From positions 1 to 64,000 of the forward strand of contig NZ_QAYE01000009.1 in assembly GCF_003053745.1 (NCBI RefSeq): DNA of 64,000 nucleotides, written 5' to 3'. The notes below the pieces were generated by a model, which was given only the letters and a program-made list of their open reading frames with translations, did not search any database and was not told the origin of the DNA. Positions within the stretch are counted from its first letter, which is position 1; each line of letters begins with the position of its first letter. Positions 12,235 to 21,160 of the stretch are shown here, one piece after another. The position numbers and the translations under genes were made by a program. This stretch comes from Sphingomonas faeni (GTDB lineage: Bacteria > Pseudomonadota > Alphaproteobacteria > Sphingomonadales > Sphingomonadaceae).

Positions 12235-12915
12235 ATGGGCATGTGGCAGCTTTATCAATTCCCCCTGTGTCCCTTTTCGCGAAAGGTGCGCCTGCTGCTG
12301 GGCGAGAAGGGGGTCGGCTACGAGCTCGTCCGCGAATCGCCGTGGGATCGCCGCGACGAGTTCATGGACATGAACCCCGCCGGCCAGACCCCGGTGATGG
12401 TCGACGCGTCGCGCGGCGTCGCCCCGCTGATCGATTCGATGGCAATCTGCGAATTCTTCGAGGAAACCGTCGAAAAGGCGGCGATGATCAACGGCACCGC
12501 GACCAACCGCGCCGAGATCCGCCGGCTGGTCACGTGGTTCGACACGCATTTCTACCGCGACGTCACCGGACCGCTGCTCCACGAACGCATGGTCAAGCGC
12601 CTCGCGCACCGCACGGCGCCCGACGCGAAGGGCCTGCGCGAGGCGATGAAGGCCGCGGTCGGGCATCTCGACTACATGGATTACCTGCTCGATCACCGGA
12701 ACTGGCTTGGCGGCGCAACGATGAGCCTCGCCGATCTCGCCGCCGCCGCGCAGATCTCGGTCACCGATTATCTCGGCGGGATCGACTGGAAGGGCCACGA
12801 CCAGACTGCCCGTTGGTATCGCGGCTTTAAGAGCCGTCCGAGCTTCCGCCCGCTGCTATCCGAGCGGATGGAGCTGATCTCACCCCCGGCACACTACGAT
12901 AATGTCGATTTCTGA
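12235..12915 (+). CDS. glutathione S-transferase family protein
   Basis: 226 residues with a thioredoxin-fold N-terminal domain ([21 protein letters not shown], the usual substrate-thiol site region), a cis-Pro segment in [11 protein letters not shown] near residues 49-59, a [11 protein letters not shown] stretch and a helical C-terminal domain. It probably conjugates or reduces substrates with glutathione in the cytosol; the specific substrate cannot be told from sequence. ATGs at 12235 and 12241 are both possible. Its 3' end overlaps csaA by 14 bases, indicating an operon. Confidence 0.88.
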   Translation: MGMWQLYQFPLCPFSRKVRLLLGEKGVGYELVRESPWDRRDEFMDMNPAGQTPVMVDASRGVAPLIDSMAICEFFEETVEKAAMINGTATNRAEIRRLVTWFDTHFYRDVTGPLLHERMVKRLAHRTAPDAKGLREAMKAAVGHLDYMDYLLDHRNWLGGATMSLADLAAAAQISVTDYLGGIDWKGHDQTARWYRGFKSRPSFRPLLSERMELISPPAHYDNVDF

Positions 12916-13249
12916 GCTGATCGCGTATCCGGATTTCGAGAAGGTCGACATCCGCGTCGGCACGATCGTCGAGGCCGAACCCTTCCCCGAAGCACGCAAA
13001 CCCGCGATCAAGCTGCGGATCGATTTCGGCGACGAGATCGGCATAAAGCGTTCGTCCGCGCAGATCACCGAGCATTATACGCCGGAAACTTTGGTCGGCC
13101 GTCAGGTCGCCGCGGTCGTCAACTTCCCGCCGCGCCAGATTGGCCCGATGATGTCCGAAGTCCTGACGCTCGGCTTCCCCGATGCGGATGGCAAGGTGGT
13201 CTTGATTTCGCCGACTGCTGGCGTCCCCAACGGCGGGCGGCTGTTCTGA
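12902..13249 (+). CDS. csaA: tRNA-binding / CsaA-like protein
   Basis: A 115-residue stand-alone tRNA-binding (EMAP/Trbp111-like OB-fold) protein. Family motifs [15 protein letters not shown] at residues 12-26, [10 protein letters not shown], and the C-terminal SEVLTLGF and PNGGRLF are all present. CsaA proteins have chaperone-like and tRNA-binding activity. Length is typical. The gene overlaps the upstream GST gene and is followed by a palindromic repeat that may end the transcript. Confidence 0.93.
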   Translation: MSISELIAYPDFEKVDIRVGTIVEAEPFPEARKPAIKLRIDFGDEIGIKRSSAQITEHYTPETLVGRQVAAVVNFPPRQIGPMMSEVLTLGFPDADGKVVLISPTAGVPNGGRLF

Positions 13250-13255
13250 CCACGC

Positions 13256-13352
13256 TGTCATCCCCGCGGAGGCGGGGACCCATACTGGCTAGCCTGTCGA
13301 CTAGAACCGCCGATCCCCGAGGATATGGATCCCCGCCTGCGCGGGGATGACG
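13256..13352. repeat. family B palindromic repeat (TCATCCCCGCGGAGGCGGGGA type)
   Basis: Inverted arms 13257-13281 and 13328-13351 pair over a TCATCCCCGC...GCGGGGATGA core. It sits between csaA and the converging OmpA-family gene. Related B copies with different arm sequence but the same plan (CCCAGGAT/ATCCTGG inner ends) are at 30751, 33329, 35098 and 48544. Confidence 0.8.
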
Positions 13353-13408
13353 ATGCTTGGGGAGGGGAGGGCCGACAAACCGATCAGCGTTCGCAGCCCC
13401 CAAACCCC

Positions 13409-14083
13409 TTACTGGCGCAGGTCGTTCTGCGTGATCGGCACGATCTTCACCTCGACGCGACGGTTTGCAGCCCGCCCGGCATCGGTGTCGTTCGACGCGA
13501 TTGGCTGCGTCTTGCCGTAACCACGCGTACCGATACGTGCCGCCTGCACGCCGTGGCCCGACAGATAATCCGCGACCGACCGCGCACGGCGCTCCGACAG
13601 CGTCTGGTTGTATGCATCGCTGCCGGTCGAATCGGTATGGCCGTACACGTCGACATAGGTCTGGTTGTACTGCGCCAGCGTATCCGCGACCTGGTCGAGC
13701 GTCCGCTGGAACTGCGGCTGCACGTTGGCGCTGTCATACGCGAAGGTGATGCCCGACGGGATGTTGAGCACCAGATCGTCGCCCTGGCGGATCACCTGCA
13801 CGTCGGTGCCCGCGGTACGCGCGCGCAGGTCGCGCTCCTGCTTGTCCATGTACGCGCCGATGCCCGCACCCGCGAGACCACCGATGCCCGCGCCGAGCAG
13901 CTTCTCGGTCCGGTCATGCCGACCACCGACCACGTCGCCGAGCAGATAGCCGCCAAGCGCACCGCCGATACCGCCCAATGCGGTCTTCGAAATCGTCTGG
14001 CGACCGGTCTCCGGATCGGTGGTGCAGCCGCTGGTGGCGATCAGTGCCGCGATTGCAGCGCCTGCGAACATCTTGGTTTTCAT
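13409..14083 (-). CDS. OmpA-family outer-membrane lipoprotein (YiaD-like)
   Basis: 224 residues. A lipoprotein signal peptide ends at TSGC (Cys20), followed by a Gly-rich glycine-zipper segment (GGIGGALGGYLLG and GAGIGGLAGAGIG, residues about 37-80) and a C-terminal OmpA/MotB peptidoglycan-binding domain with VDVYGHTDSTGSDAYN and LSERRARSVADYL. It probably ties the outer membrane to peptidoglycan. The ATG at 14083 is preceded by GGGAG at good spacing; the much longer frame to 15031 is only antisense of the next gene. It is divergent from the CNNM/HlyC gene. Confidence 0.94.
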   Translation of the reverse strand: MKTKMFAGAAIAALIATSGCTTDPETGRQTISKTALGGIGGALGGYLLGDVVGGRHDRTEKLLGAGIGGLAGAGIGAYMDKQERDLRARTAGTDVQVIRQGDDLVLNIPSGITFAYDSANVQPQFQRTLDQVADTLAQYNQTYVDVYGHTDSTGSDAYNQTLSERRARSVADYLSGHGVQAARIGTRGYGKTQPIASNDTDAGRAANRRVEVKIVPITQNDLRQ

Positions 14084-14278
14084 AGATAATCTCCCTGAGA
14101 CATGACTAATGACGGCTTCGCGCCCGATATGCCCGATAACCCGGTGTCGCGACGATTGTTCCGCCTGCGCACTGAACCGAGCCTGACCATCTTCGCGTTC
14201 CGATGTCGAGTATGCGCAAGCCAGTACGTAAGGACGGTTGTGCGACGGACCGTTGTCCTGCAAAGAGCGCCTGAGCCA

Positions 14279-15580
14279 ATGGCACCGCTTCCCCCCTTCC
14301 CCTGGATCGACGTCGCGATCATCCTCGCGCTCGTCGCGTTGAACGGCGTGTTCGCGATGAGCGAACTCGCGATCGTCTCCGCGCGGAAAGCGCGGCTCGA
14401 GGCGATGGCGCGCTCGGGCAAGAAGGGCGCGCGCGCCGCGCTCGTGCTCGCCGCCGACCCCGGCAAGTTCCTGTCGACCGTCCAGATCGGCATCACGCTG
14501 ATTGGCATCCTCGCAGGCGCGTATTCGGGCTCCAGCCTCGGCATGCCGACCGCCGCGCGGTTGCAGGCCTGGGGCCTGTCCGCGTCGACTGCGGAGACCG
14601 CCGGGTTCGCGATCGTCATCGGCCTCACGACATACGCGTCGCTGATCATCGGCGAGCTCGTCCCCAAGCAGTTCGCTTTGCGCGCGCCCGAGGCGATCGC
14701 GTCGTTCATGGCGCCGGTGATGCGCTGGCTCGCGATCGGCACCGCACCGATCGTCTGGGTGCTCGATTCGACCAGCGCCTTGATCTTCCGCGCGCTTCGG
14801 CTCAACCGCGAGTCGGAAGAGCACGTCACCGCCGAAGAGCTCCACATGATCGTCGCCGAGGCGTCGAAGTCGGGGATCATCGAGGAGCATGAGCGGTCGA
14901 TCATCTCGGGCGTCGTCCGCCTCGCGGATCGCCCGGTGCGCGAAGTGATGACGCCGCGGACCGAGATCGACTGGCTCGACTGCGACTGGGGGCCCGACGA
15001 GATTCGCGAGACGCTGCTCGCATCGCAGCACACCCGCCTGCCGGTCGGCGAAGGCTCGATCGATACGGTCAAGGGCGTCGTCCAGGCGCGCGACATCGCC
15101 GCCGCGCTGTTTCGCGGCGAGCCGATCGACCTGCGCGCACTAATGCGGAAAGCGCCCGTCGTGATCGACCAGATCGACGCGATGGACGCGCTGCTGGCGC
15201 TCCGCGAAGCCGAAGTGCCGATGGCGCTGATCCACGACGAATACGGTCATTTCGAAGGCATCGTCACGCCCGCCGATCTGCTCGCGGCGATCGCCGGCGA
15301 GTTCAAGTCGGACTCGGATCCGGACGATGCGCCTTCGGTGGTGGTCCGCGACGACGGTTCGTTGCTGGTGGCGGGGACGATGGCGGCGGATTCGCTCGCT
15401 GACCGGCTCGGCATCGACCTGCCCGAGGACCGCGACTACGCGACCGTCGCCGGGCTCGCGCTGTCGGTGTTCCGTCACCTGCCGGGCGAGGGCGAGAGCT
15501 TCGTCGAACAAGGCTGGAAGTTCGAGATCGTCGACCTCGACGGCCGCCGCATCGACAAGCTGCTGGTGAGCGAAGTCTGA
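14279..15580 (+). CDS. CNNM/HlyC (CorC) family transmembrane transporter-like protein
   Basis: 433 residues. The order is an N-terminal DUF21/CNNM membrane domain of about 190 residues (ILALVALNGVFAMSELAIVSARKARLE; later GITLIGILAGAYSG and IGELVPKQFALRAPE), a tandem CBS pair (REVMTPRTEIDWLD; later HDEYGHFEGIVTPADLL), and a C-terminal CorC/HlyC domain (GDRDYATVAGLAL-like segment near 400). The family is linked to Mg2+/Co2+ efflux and was misnamed hemolysin. I chose ATG 14279 because the membrane domain starts right after; the longer frame from 14102 would add an unlikely leader. Confidence 0.93.
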   Translation: MAPLPPFPWIDVAIILALVALNGVFAMSELAIVSARKARLEAMARSGKKGARAALVLAADPGKFLSTVQIGITLIGILAGAYSGSSLGMPTAARLQAWGLSASTAETAGFAIVIGLTTYASLIIGELVPKQFALRAPEAIASFMAPVMRWLAIGTAPIVWVLDSTSALIFRALRLNRESEEHVTAEELHMIVAEASKSGIIEEHERSIISGVVRLADRPVREVMTPRTEIDWLDCDWGPDEIRETLLASQHTRLPVGEGSIDTVKGVVQARDIAAALFRGEPIDLRALMRKAPVVIDQIDAMDALLALREAEVPMALIHDEYGHFEGIVTPADLLAAIAGEFKSDSDPDDAPSVVVRDDGSLLVAGTMAADSLADRLGIDLPEDRDYATVAGLALSVFRHLPGEGESFVEQGWKFEIVDLDGRRIDKLLVSEV

Positions 15581-15629
15581 GGGCTTAATTAACTGTCGAG
15601 GAAGGTACTCCCGGATCTACCTTGGGGAG

Positions 15630-15736
15630 CACCACCCCGGCGAAGGCCGGGGCCCAATTGGCAAGGCTGCAGTAACGAAGCGCTACCCTAGTTTACGATG
15701 TCCCCCAATTGGGCCCCGGCCTCCGCCGGGGTGGTG
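15630..15736. repeat. family A palindromic repeat
   Basis: Arms of about 31 bases (CACCACCCCGGCGAAGG... and its complement) around a centre that again contains CAGTAACGAAGCG. It is the same family as 11909, 42535 and 48648. Confidence 0.85.
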
Positions 15737-15808
15737 GTCAATTGGGAGACTTGTTTCCTACTTGAGGACTCGTTTCTCTCACGCCGGGGACGTGCTGAGC
15801 TCCACCGT

Positions 15809-15944
15809 CCGTTCGTACTGAGTAGCCGCTGAGCTTGTCGAAGCGGCGTATCGAAGGACAGGTTGGCGCGCGGAACTCATGCTTCGATACGAGCTCTCGA
15901 TATGCTCCTGACGGAGCTACTCGGTCTCTACTCAGCACGAACGG
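15809..15944. repeat. family C palindromic repeat (CCGTTCGT.CTGAG ends)
   Basis: The outer ends CCGTTCGTACTGAGTAG and CTACTCAGCACGAACGG pair with one mismatch, and inner segments CTTGTCGAAGCG / GCTTCGATACGAG partly pair. The same outer ends occur in the copy inserted inside pccA (47361-47431). With the preceding family A copy it accounts for most of the 406-base gap before mlaA. Confidence 0.75.
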
Positions 15945-15986
15945 GGAGGGGAGGGCGGCGGGAGACCGTTAGGCTACATCCACTTT

Positions 15987-17096
15987 TTACTGACCGGTGT
16001 CGGCCGCCGGCTTCGCATCAACCGCCGGCGTCGCGACCTCCGGAGCCTCCATCGGCACCTCCGAAACCGGCCTAGCCCCAGGTTCCAGGTCGCTCGGCAC
16101 GAACGGCACCACGCTCGGCGGCGGCCCCGACATTCCCGCCGGATCGCCTTCGACGCGCCCGTGGAGGTGGTCGATCTCCGCCTGCCGCCGGTTGAGATAG
16201 AATGACCGCGTCGCCGCATACGGATCGGGCGAATTGTCGTGCAGGTCCTTCAGCGTCTGATCGAACTCAGATCGGTGATCGAGCGCACCCAGGATACCCG
16301 CGGGGATCGCGTACGCCGTGCTGGTGAACGGCTTGCCGATGGCGACCGGCAGGATCAGGCGATCGACCGCACCGCCCAGCAGGTCGCGGATTGTCGTCGG
16401 TCCGACCAGCGGCAGGAACAGGAACGGTCCGTTCTTGACGCCGTAATAGCCGAGCGTGTTGGCGAACCCGTTCGACCGCCGTGGCAGGTGGAACGGCTTC
16501 TTCTTGGCCATGTCGAGCACGCCGGCCACGCCGATCGTCGTGTTGATCGCGAACCGCCCGACCGTCTCCGCGGCCTTGCCTGGCTTGAACTGGAGCAGGA
16601 AGTTCAGGAAGACGATCGGCTCGCGCAGATTGTAGAGGAAATTGTGGATGCCGCGTCGAATGGGGCTCGGCACGGTCTTCTTGTAGGTCCGCGCGACCGG
16701 GCCGATCACCGCGTCGTCGACCTTCTGCGTCACTGCGAACGATTCGGCATTGACCGCGCGCAGCGGATCGCCCGCAGTTTCCTTGCGGCCGGTGACGATA
16801 ATGTCGTTGGGCGTCCGCTGGGCGGGCGGAGTCCCCAACGGAGCGGGACCGACTGGCGGAATGTCCTGCGTCGGCAGCCCCTGGGCGAAAATCTCGATCG
16901 CCGGAAGCGACGCGGCCAGCGCAAGCGGCGAGACCGCCATCGCCGCGACTGGCTGGAAGTCATCCGCGAACGGCGACACTACCGCGCCGGGCAGCGCCAC
17001 GCTCGCACCGACGCCGGGCAACGCTATCGGCGCGGCCGCCACGTGAACGGGGGCAGCCGTCAACAGCATTGCGCTCATCGTTACCAGCATGTGCAC
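15987..17096 (-). CDS. mlaA: MlaA/VacJ family protein (outer-membrane lipid asymmetry), non-lipidated
   Basis: 369 residues. A signal peptide ends at VHVAAA, an Ala/Pro-rich linker of about 90 residues follows, then the MlaA domain (RRGIHNFLYNLREPIVFLN; GRFAINTTIGVAGVLDMA; YYGVKNGPFLFLPLVGPTT; RDLLGG), then an Ala/Pro-rich tail. MlaA removes misplaced phospholipid from the outer leaflet of the outer membrane. There is no cysteine anywhere in the protein, so no lipobox, unlike the enterobacterial lipoprotein. An NDIIVTGR string precedes the domain. GTG 17096 has AGGG at 6 bases; ATG 17090 is the alternative. Confidence 0.92.
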   Translation of the reverse strand: MHMLVTMSAMLLTAAPVHVAAAPIALPGVGASVALPGAVVSPFADDFQPVAAMAVSPLALAASLPAIEIFAQGLPTQDIPPVGPAPLGTPPAQRTPNDIIVTGRKETAGDPLRAVNAESFAVTQKVDDAVIGPVARTYKKTVPSPIRRGIHNFLYNLREPIVFLNFLLQFKPGKAAETVGRFAINTTIGVAGVLDMAKKKPFHLPRRSNGFANTLGYYGVKNGPFLFLPLVGPTTIRDLLGGAVDRLILPVAIGKPFTSTAYAIPAGILGALDHRSEFDQTLKDLHDNSPDPYAATRSFYLNRRQAEIDHLHGRVEGDPAGMSGPPPSVVPFVPSDLEPGARPVSEVPMEAPEVATPAVDAKPAADTGQ

Positions 17097-17259
17097 TCAT
17101 CGCCCTGTTATCGGCCGCTCTCCTACATCGAGATGCGACGCGCCTGACATGCCCGTCGGCGCGCGTGGAGCATAGAGCCAATCGTCATCCGCGGGTGCGG
17201 ATCGAGGTTAACCGATCGCGCGATGCCCCGTCCCGATCCGTCTGGAGCGAAGGCGTAGC

Positions 17260-18069
17260 TCAGAGCTTGCCGAACACTGCCTCGAAGCCGGCCTTGTCGC
17301 CAGCCGCCAGCAACCGCGCCTGCTCGATCCAGCGATCGCGACCCATCCGCCCGGTAAAGTTGCCAAGCTGCGCGTCGATGCGCTGCGCCTCGCTGTCCGA
17401 CAGCGCTGCCATCTCGCCCACTGTCGAAACGCCGAGCGCGCCTAGCTGTGCGGCAACCTTCGGCCCCAGCCCTTTCAACTGCGTGACGGGCCCGTCCGCA
17501 TAGGACGGCGCCGGTGCTGCCGGTGCGATTGGAGCGTCTGCAGGCGGCGCTGCGGGTGCGAGAGCGGCAGTTTCGGTCGCCGGACTCGCCACCAAGGGCG
17601 ACGCAGCGGCGATCGGTTCGTCGGCCAGACGATCGGGCGTTTCCACCACGTCGTTATCGCGCGAAACCGGCGCTTGTTCGGGGGCACCGCTTACGGGCGG
17701 TAAAGGCCGGGTCTGCTCCGGCCGGGTCGGTTCAGGCCGGGGCGGGGCAGGCTGTGGCGAAGCGGGCGGCGGAGCGATGGGAACGGGCGCGCTTTGCGTT
17801 TGCGCTTGCGATTGCTCCGTCTTGCGCTCCTGAACAGGCTTTGCCGAGACCGGCTCGGGCGGAACGCCAGCCTCCTCCGCGTTGGCGATCACGTCGTGCA
17901 CGGCCTTGGTGCGGCTACGCTTGGCCCGAATGCCCCAGATCAGGCCGATCACGACCAGGATCGCCACCACGGCGATGATCGTGAAGTGGATCGCCGTCAG
18001 CGTGGCGATGCCGTCGGGCAGCAGGCTCAGGCCCGAGGCGGAGGTCGCGGAAGTTTCGTTCATTCCCAT
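17260..18069 (-). CDS. membrane-anchored helix-hairpin-helix protein
   Basis: 269 residues. One transmembrane helix (about residues 28-48: FTIIAVVAILVVIGLIWGI) is followed by a long Pro/Ala/Glu-rich low-complexity linker (about 55-195) and a C-terminal domain with PVTQLKGLGPKVAAQLGALGV. That domain resembles the helix-hairpin-helix tail attached to some NADH dehydrogenase and ribosomal accessory proteins. Helix-hairpin-helix motifs usually bind nucleic acid or protein. I do not know a specific function. It may be one transcription unit with mlaA (163-bp gap, same strand). Confidence 0.75.
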   Translation of the reverse strand: MGMNETSATSASGLSLLPDGIATLTAIHFTIIAVVAILVVIGLIWGIRAKRSRTKAVHDVIANAEEAGVPPEPVSAKPVQERKTEQSQAQTQSAPVPIAPPPASPQPAPPRPEPTRPEQTRPLPPVSGAPEQAPVSRDNDVVETPDRLADEPIAAASPLVASPATETAALAPAAPPADAPIAPAAPAPSYADGPVTQLKGLGPKVAAQLGALGVSTVGEMAALSDSEAQRIDAQLGNFTGRMGRDRWIEQARLLAAGDKAGFEAVFGKL

Positions 18070-18122
18070 ACCGTAGCGTCACCCGCGAAGGGCGGCGAGA
18101 CCTAATTGGCCAGGCGGACTTG

Positions 18123-18255
18123 TCTGATCCTCCCCCGTCAGGGGGAGGTGGCACCGAAGGTGACGGAGGGGGAGGACACGGAACAGAGGTTGCCCTTTCC
18201 TCCCTCTCTGTCTGGCAAGCGCCAGCCACCTCCCCCTGGCGGGGGAGGATCAGGC
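18123..18255. repeat. family D palindromic repeat (CTGATCCTCCCCC type)
   Basis: Left arm 18123-18151 and right arm 18226-18254 are nearly perfect complements (CTGATCCTCCCCCGTCAGGG / CCCTGGCGGGGGAGGATCAG). It separates the helix-hairpin-helix gene from the 3' end of purD, where it could serve as a terminator. Confidence 0.8.
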
Positions 18256-18260
18256 GTGCA

Positions 18261-19523
18261 TCACCCGCGCGCGATCTCGCGCCAGCCGATATCGCGGCGG
18301 TAGAAGCCCTCCGCAAAGTCGATCGCCTCGACCGCGCGATACGCGTTCGCCTGCGCCGTCGCGACGGTGTCGCCGGTCGCCGTCACTGCCAGTACGCGTC
18401 CGCCCGATGCGACCAGCCCTCCGTCCTCAAGCCGCGTGCCTGCGTGGAACACCGTGCCGCCCGCAGCCCGCGCGGAATCCAGTCCGACGATTGATCCGCC
18501 GGCCTTGGGGGTCCCCGGATACCCCTCCGCCGCCATCACCACCGCCAACGCGGTCTCGTCGCTGAACTGCGCCGCGGGCATCTCGCCGAGCCGCCCCTCT
18601 GCGGTCGCCAGCATCGTCGCCAGCAGGTCGCCCTGGAACCGCATCATCAGCACCTGCGTCTCGGGATCGCCGAACCGAGCATTGTACTCGATCAGCTTTG
18701 GTCCTTGCGGCGTCAGCATCAGCCCCGCGTACAACACGCCCGAGAACGGCATGCCTTCCGCCGCCATCGTAGCGACGGTCGGCGCGACGATCTCGTCGAT
18801 CGCGCGCTTCTCCAGCGCCGGCGTCAGCACGAGCGCAGGGCTGTACGCGCCCATACCGCCGGTGTTCGGCCCGGTATCGCCTTCGCCAACGCGCTTGTGA
18901 TCCTGCGCGGAGCCGAACGGCATCAGCGACACGCCGTCGGTCAGCACGAAGAGGCTCGCCTCCTCGCCCTCCAGGAATTCCTCTATCACCGCCTCGGCTT
19001 CCCCGTCCGCGAACAGCGCGTCGAGCGCGGCATCGGCCTCGGCCGCGCTGAACGCGATGACGACGCCTTTTCCTGCCGCGAGCCCGTCCGCCTTAATGAC
19101 CACCGGCAGCGAGAAGGTGCGGACGAGGGCGATATCCGCCTCTTCGCGGCTCTTCACGCGGACATAGCCCGCAGTCGGGATGCCGGCACGCAGGCACAGG
19201 TCCTTGGTGAAGCCCTTCGACCCCTCCAGCTGCGCTGCCGCCTTCGACGGTCCGAACACGGGGATGTCCGCCGCGCGGCACGTGTCCGCCAGCCCATCGA
19301 CCAACGGCGCCTCGGGCCCGATCACCACCAGCCCGACGTCATGCTCGCGCACGAACGCGACGACGGCGGCGTGATCCGTCGCATCGAGCGGCACGAGCGT
19401 CGCAACGCGCGCGATCCCGGGGTTGCCCGGCGCGGCATACAGCGTATCGAGGCCGCGAGATTGCACCAGCTTCCACGCGAGCGCATGTTCGCGCCCCCCC
19501 GAGCCCAGCAGCAGGACGTTCAT
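18261..19523 (-). CDS. purD: phosphoribosylamine--glycine ligase
   Basis: Second step of purine synthesis: ATP-dependent joining of glycine to phosphoribosylamine (GARS). 420 residues, the normal length. The N-terminus [18 protein letters not shown], the ATP-grasp segments [14 protein letters not shown] and [17 protein letters not shown], and [13 protein letters not shown] are all present. The ATG occupies 19521-19523 and overlaps by two bases the start of xseA on the other strand, so its promoter must lie within xseA coding sequence unless xseA starts downstream. Confidence 0.97.
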   Translation of the reverse strand: MNVLLLGSGGREHALAWKLVQSRGLDTLYAAPGNPGIARVATLVPLDATDHAAVVAFVREHDVGLVVIGPEAPLVDGLADTCRAADIPVFGPSKAAAQLEGSKGFTKDLCLRAGIPTAGYVRVKSREEADIALVRTFSLPVVIKADGLAAGKGVVIAFSAAEADAALDALFADGEAEAVIEEFLEGEEASLFVLTDGVSLMPFGSAQDHKRVGEGDTGPNTGGMGAYSPALVLTPALEKRAIDEIVAPTVATMAAEGMPFSGVLYAGLMLTPQGPKLIEYNARFGDPETQVLMMRFQGDLLATMLATAEGRLGEMPAAQFSDETALAVVMAAEGYPGTPKAGGSIVGLDSARAAGGTVFHAGTRLEDGGLVASGGRVLAVTATGDTVATAQANAYRAVEAIDFAEGFYRRDIGWREIARG

Positions 19524-20946
19524 GCCCGATCCCTTTTCCGATGATGTGTCCAGCGACATGGGGCGGCTGGTAGCCGAGCCGGTCGCCGGCGACAACGCAC
19601 TCGCCATGTCGGTCGGCGAACTCGCCTTCAAGCTGAAGCGGATGGTCGAGGGCGAATTCGGCCATGTCAGGCTGCGCGGCGAGATCTCGGGATGGAAGCG
19701 TGTCGCTTCCGGGCATTGCTATATGTCGCTCAAGGACGACCAGGCGGTGATCGACGGCGTCATCTGGAAGGGCAACGCGTCGAGCCTCGCCTTCGTCCCG
19801 CAGGACGGCATCGAGGTGATCGCGACCGGCAAGCTCACCACCTATCCCGGCCGCTCGAAATACCAGATCGTCATCGAACGGATGGAGCTGGCGGGCGCCG
19901 GCGCGCTGATGGCGCTGCTGGAGAAACTGAAGGCCAAGCTCGCGGGCGAGGGGCTCTTCGACGGCACGCGGAAAAAGCGGCTGCCGTTCATGCCGAAGGT
20001 GATCGGCGTCGTCACCTCTGGCACCGGCGCGGTAATCCGCGACATCCTCCACCGGCTCGAGGATCGCTGCCCGACCCACGTCATCGTCTGGCCGGTCAAG
20101 GTGCAGGGCGAGGGTTCCGCCGCGGAGATCGCCGCCGCGGTCCGCGGATTCGACGCGATTCAGCCCGGCGGCCCGGTGCCGCGCCCAGACCTCGTGATCG
20201 TCGCGCGCGGCGGTGGCTCGGTCGAGGATCTCTGGTCATTCAACGAGGAGGTCGTAGTCCGCGCAGTCGCCGCCTGCACGATCCCGATCATCTCCGCCGT
20301 GGGGCACGAGACCGATACCACCTTGTGCGATTTCGCCGCCGACCTGCGCGCGCCGACGCCGACCGCCGCGGCCGAAATCGCGGTGCCGGTGCTCGCCGAC
20401 CTGCGACTGACGATCGACAGTCACCGCAACCGTACCGAGCGCTGTGCGCGGCGTCATGTCGAGCGCGGTCGCGAGCGGCTCGATGCGCTGGCGCGCCTGC
20501 TGCCGAAGCGCGACCAGTTACTCGGGCCGCAACGCCAGCGCGCAGACGATTTCGGCCAACGGCTGGACCGCGGGCTCGAGCGGCGGCTGACCCTTGCGCG
20601 CGGCAGTCTCGATCGCTCGGGCGCCGCCCTGCGTCCGGCAACGTTGGAGCGCAAACTCGAAGCCAAGCGCGCGCAGCTCGATGCGACGTGGCGCCTGGTC
20701 CAGTCGCTCAACCCCGACGCGATCCTCGACCGCGGCTATGCCCGCGTCACCGCGCGTCCCGGTGGCGAAACGCTCGCCTCCGCCAAGTCGGCGCGTGACG
20801 CAGGAACACTCACCCTCCACTTCCGCGATGGCGTGGTAGACGCGGTAACGGACACCGGCCTTGAGCGCCCCGCCGCCAAAACCTATGCTGCCCCCAAGGC
20901 AAAGCCAGCGCCCGACGCGCCGCCACGCCAGCCCACCTTGCTATAA
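19522..20946 (+). CDS. xseA: exodeoxyribonuclease VII large subunit
   Basis: Catalytic large subunit of ExoVII, which degrades single-stranded DNA from both ends with XseB. 474 residues. An N-terminal OB-fold ([29 protein letters not shown] region) is followed by the catalytic core with [37 protein letters not shown] and [27 protein letters not shown], then an Arg-rich coiled-coil and a C-terminal extension ending near residue 474. The ATG at 19522 overlaps the divergent purD start. ATG 19558 (MGRLVAEP) would leave 34 bp between the genes and still retain the OB-fold. Confidence 0.95.
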   Translation: MPDPFSDDVSSDMGRLVAEPVAGDNALAMSVGELAFKLKRMVEGEFGHVRLRGEISGWKRVASGHCYMSLKDDQAVIDGVIWKGNASSLAFVPQDGIEVIATGKLTTYPGRSKYQIVIERMELAGAGALMALLEKLKAKLAGEGLFDGTRKKRLPFMPKVIGVVTSGTGAVIRDILHRLEDRCPTHVIVWPVKVQGEGSAAEIAAAVRGFDAIQPGGPVPRPDLVIVARGGGSVEDLWSFNEEVVVRAVAACTIPIISAVGHETDTTLCDFAADLRAPTPTAAAEIAVPVLADLRLTIDSHRNRTERCARRHVERGRERLDALARLLPKRDQLLGPQRQRADDFGQRLDRGLERRLTLARGSLDRSGAALRPATLERKLEAKRAQLDATWRLVQSLNPDAILDRGYARVTARPGGETLASAKSARDAGTLTLHFRDGVVDAVTDTGLERPAAKTYAAPKAKPAPDAPPRQPTLL

Positions 20947-20959
20947 AAGAAGACCCGCA

Positions 20960-21160
20960 ATGCTGATGTCCAACTCCGACCGCGCCGCACGCCTGCACTA
21001 TATGGCCAACGGTTTCCGCGTGCTCAGCCCCGGCGACCACGTCGCCTGCGCCGCCACCGGCCACCGCATCGCGCTCGAAGACCTGCGCTATTGGAGCGTC
21101 GCGCGCCAGGAAGCCTACGCCACCGCCGCCGCCGCCAGCGAAGCGATGGCGCCACGATGA
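20960..21160 (+). CDS. DUF2093 domain protein
   Basis: A 66-residue protein with the DUF2093 pattern (ARLHYMANGFRVLSPGDHVACA, then GHRIALEDLRYWSVARQEAYA). The family is small, conserved across alphaproteobacteria and of unknown function. It lies 13 bp after xseA and its stop overlaps the M23 peptidase ATG by 4 bases (ATGA), which suggests an xseA-DUF2093-M23 operon. ATG 20966 is an alternative start. Confidence 0.85.
   Translation: MLMSNSDRAARLHYMANGFRVLSPGDHVACAATGHRIALEDLRYWSVARQEAYATAAAASEAMAPR

Noticed and set aside
13409..15031. A 540-residue minus-strand open frame
   Set aside because: Only its last 224 residues are the OmpA lipoprotein; the first part is antisense of the CNNM/HlyC gene.
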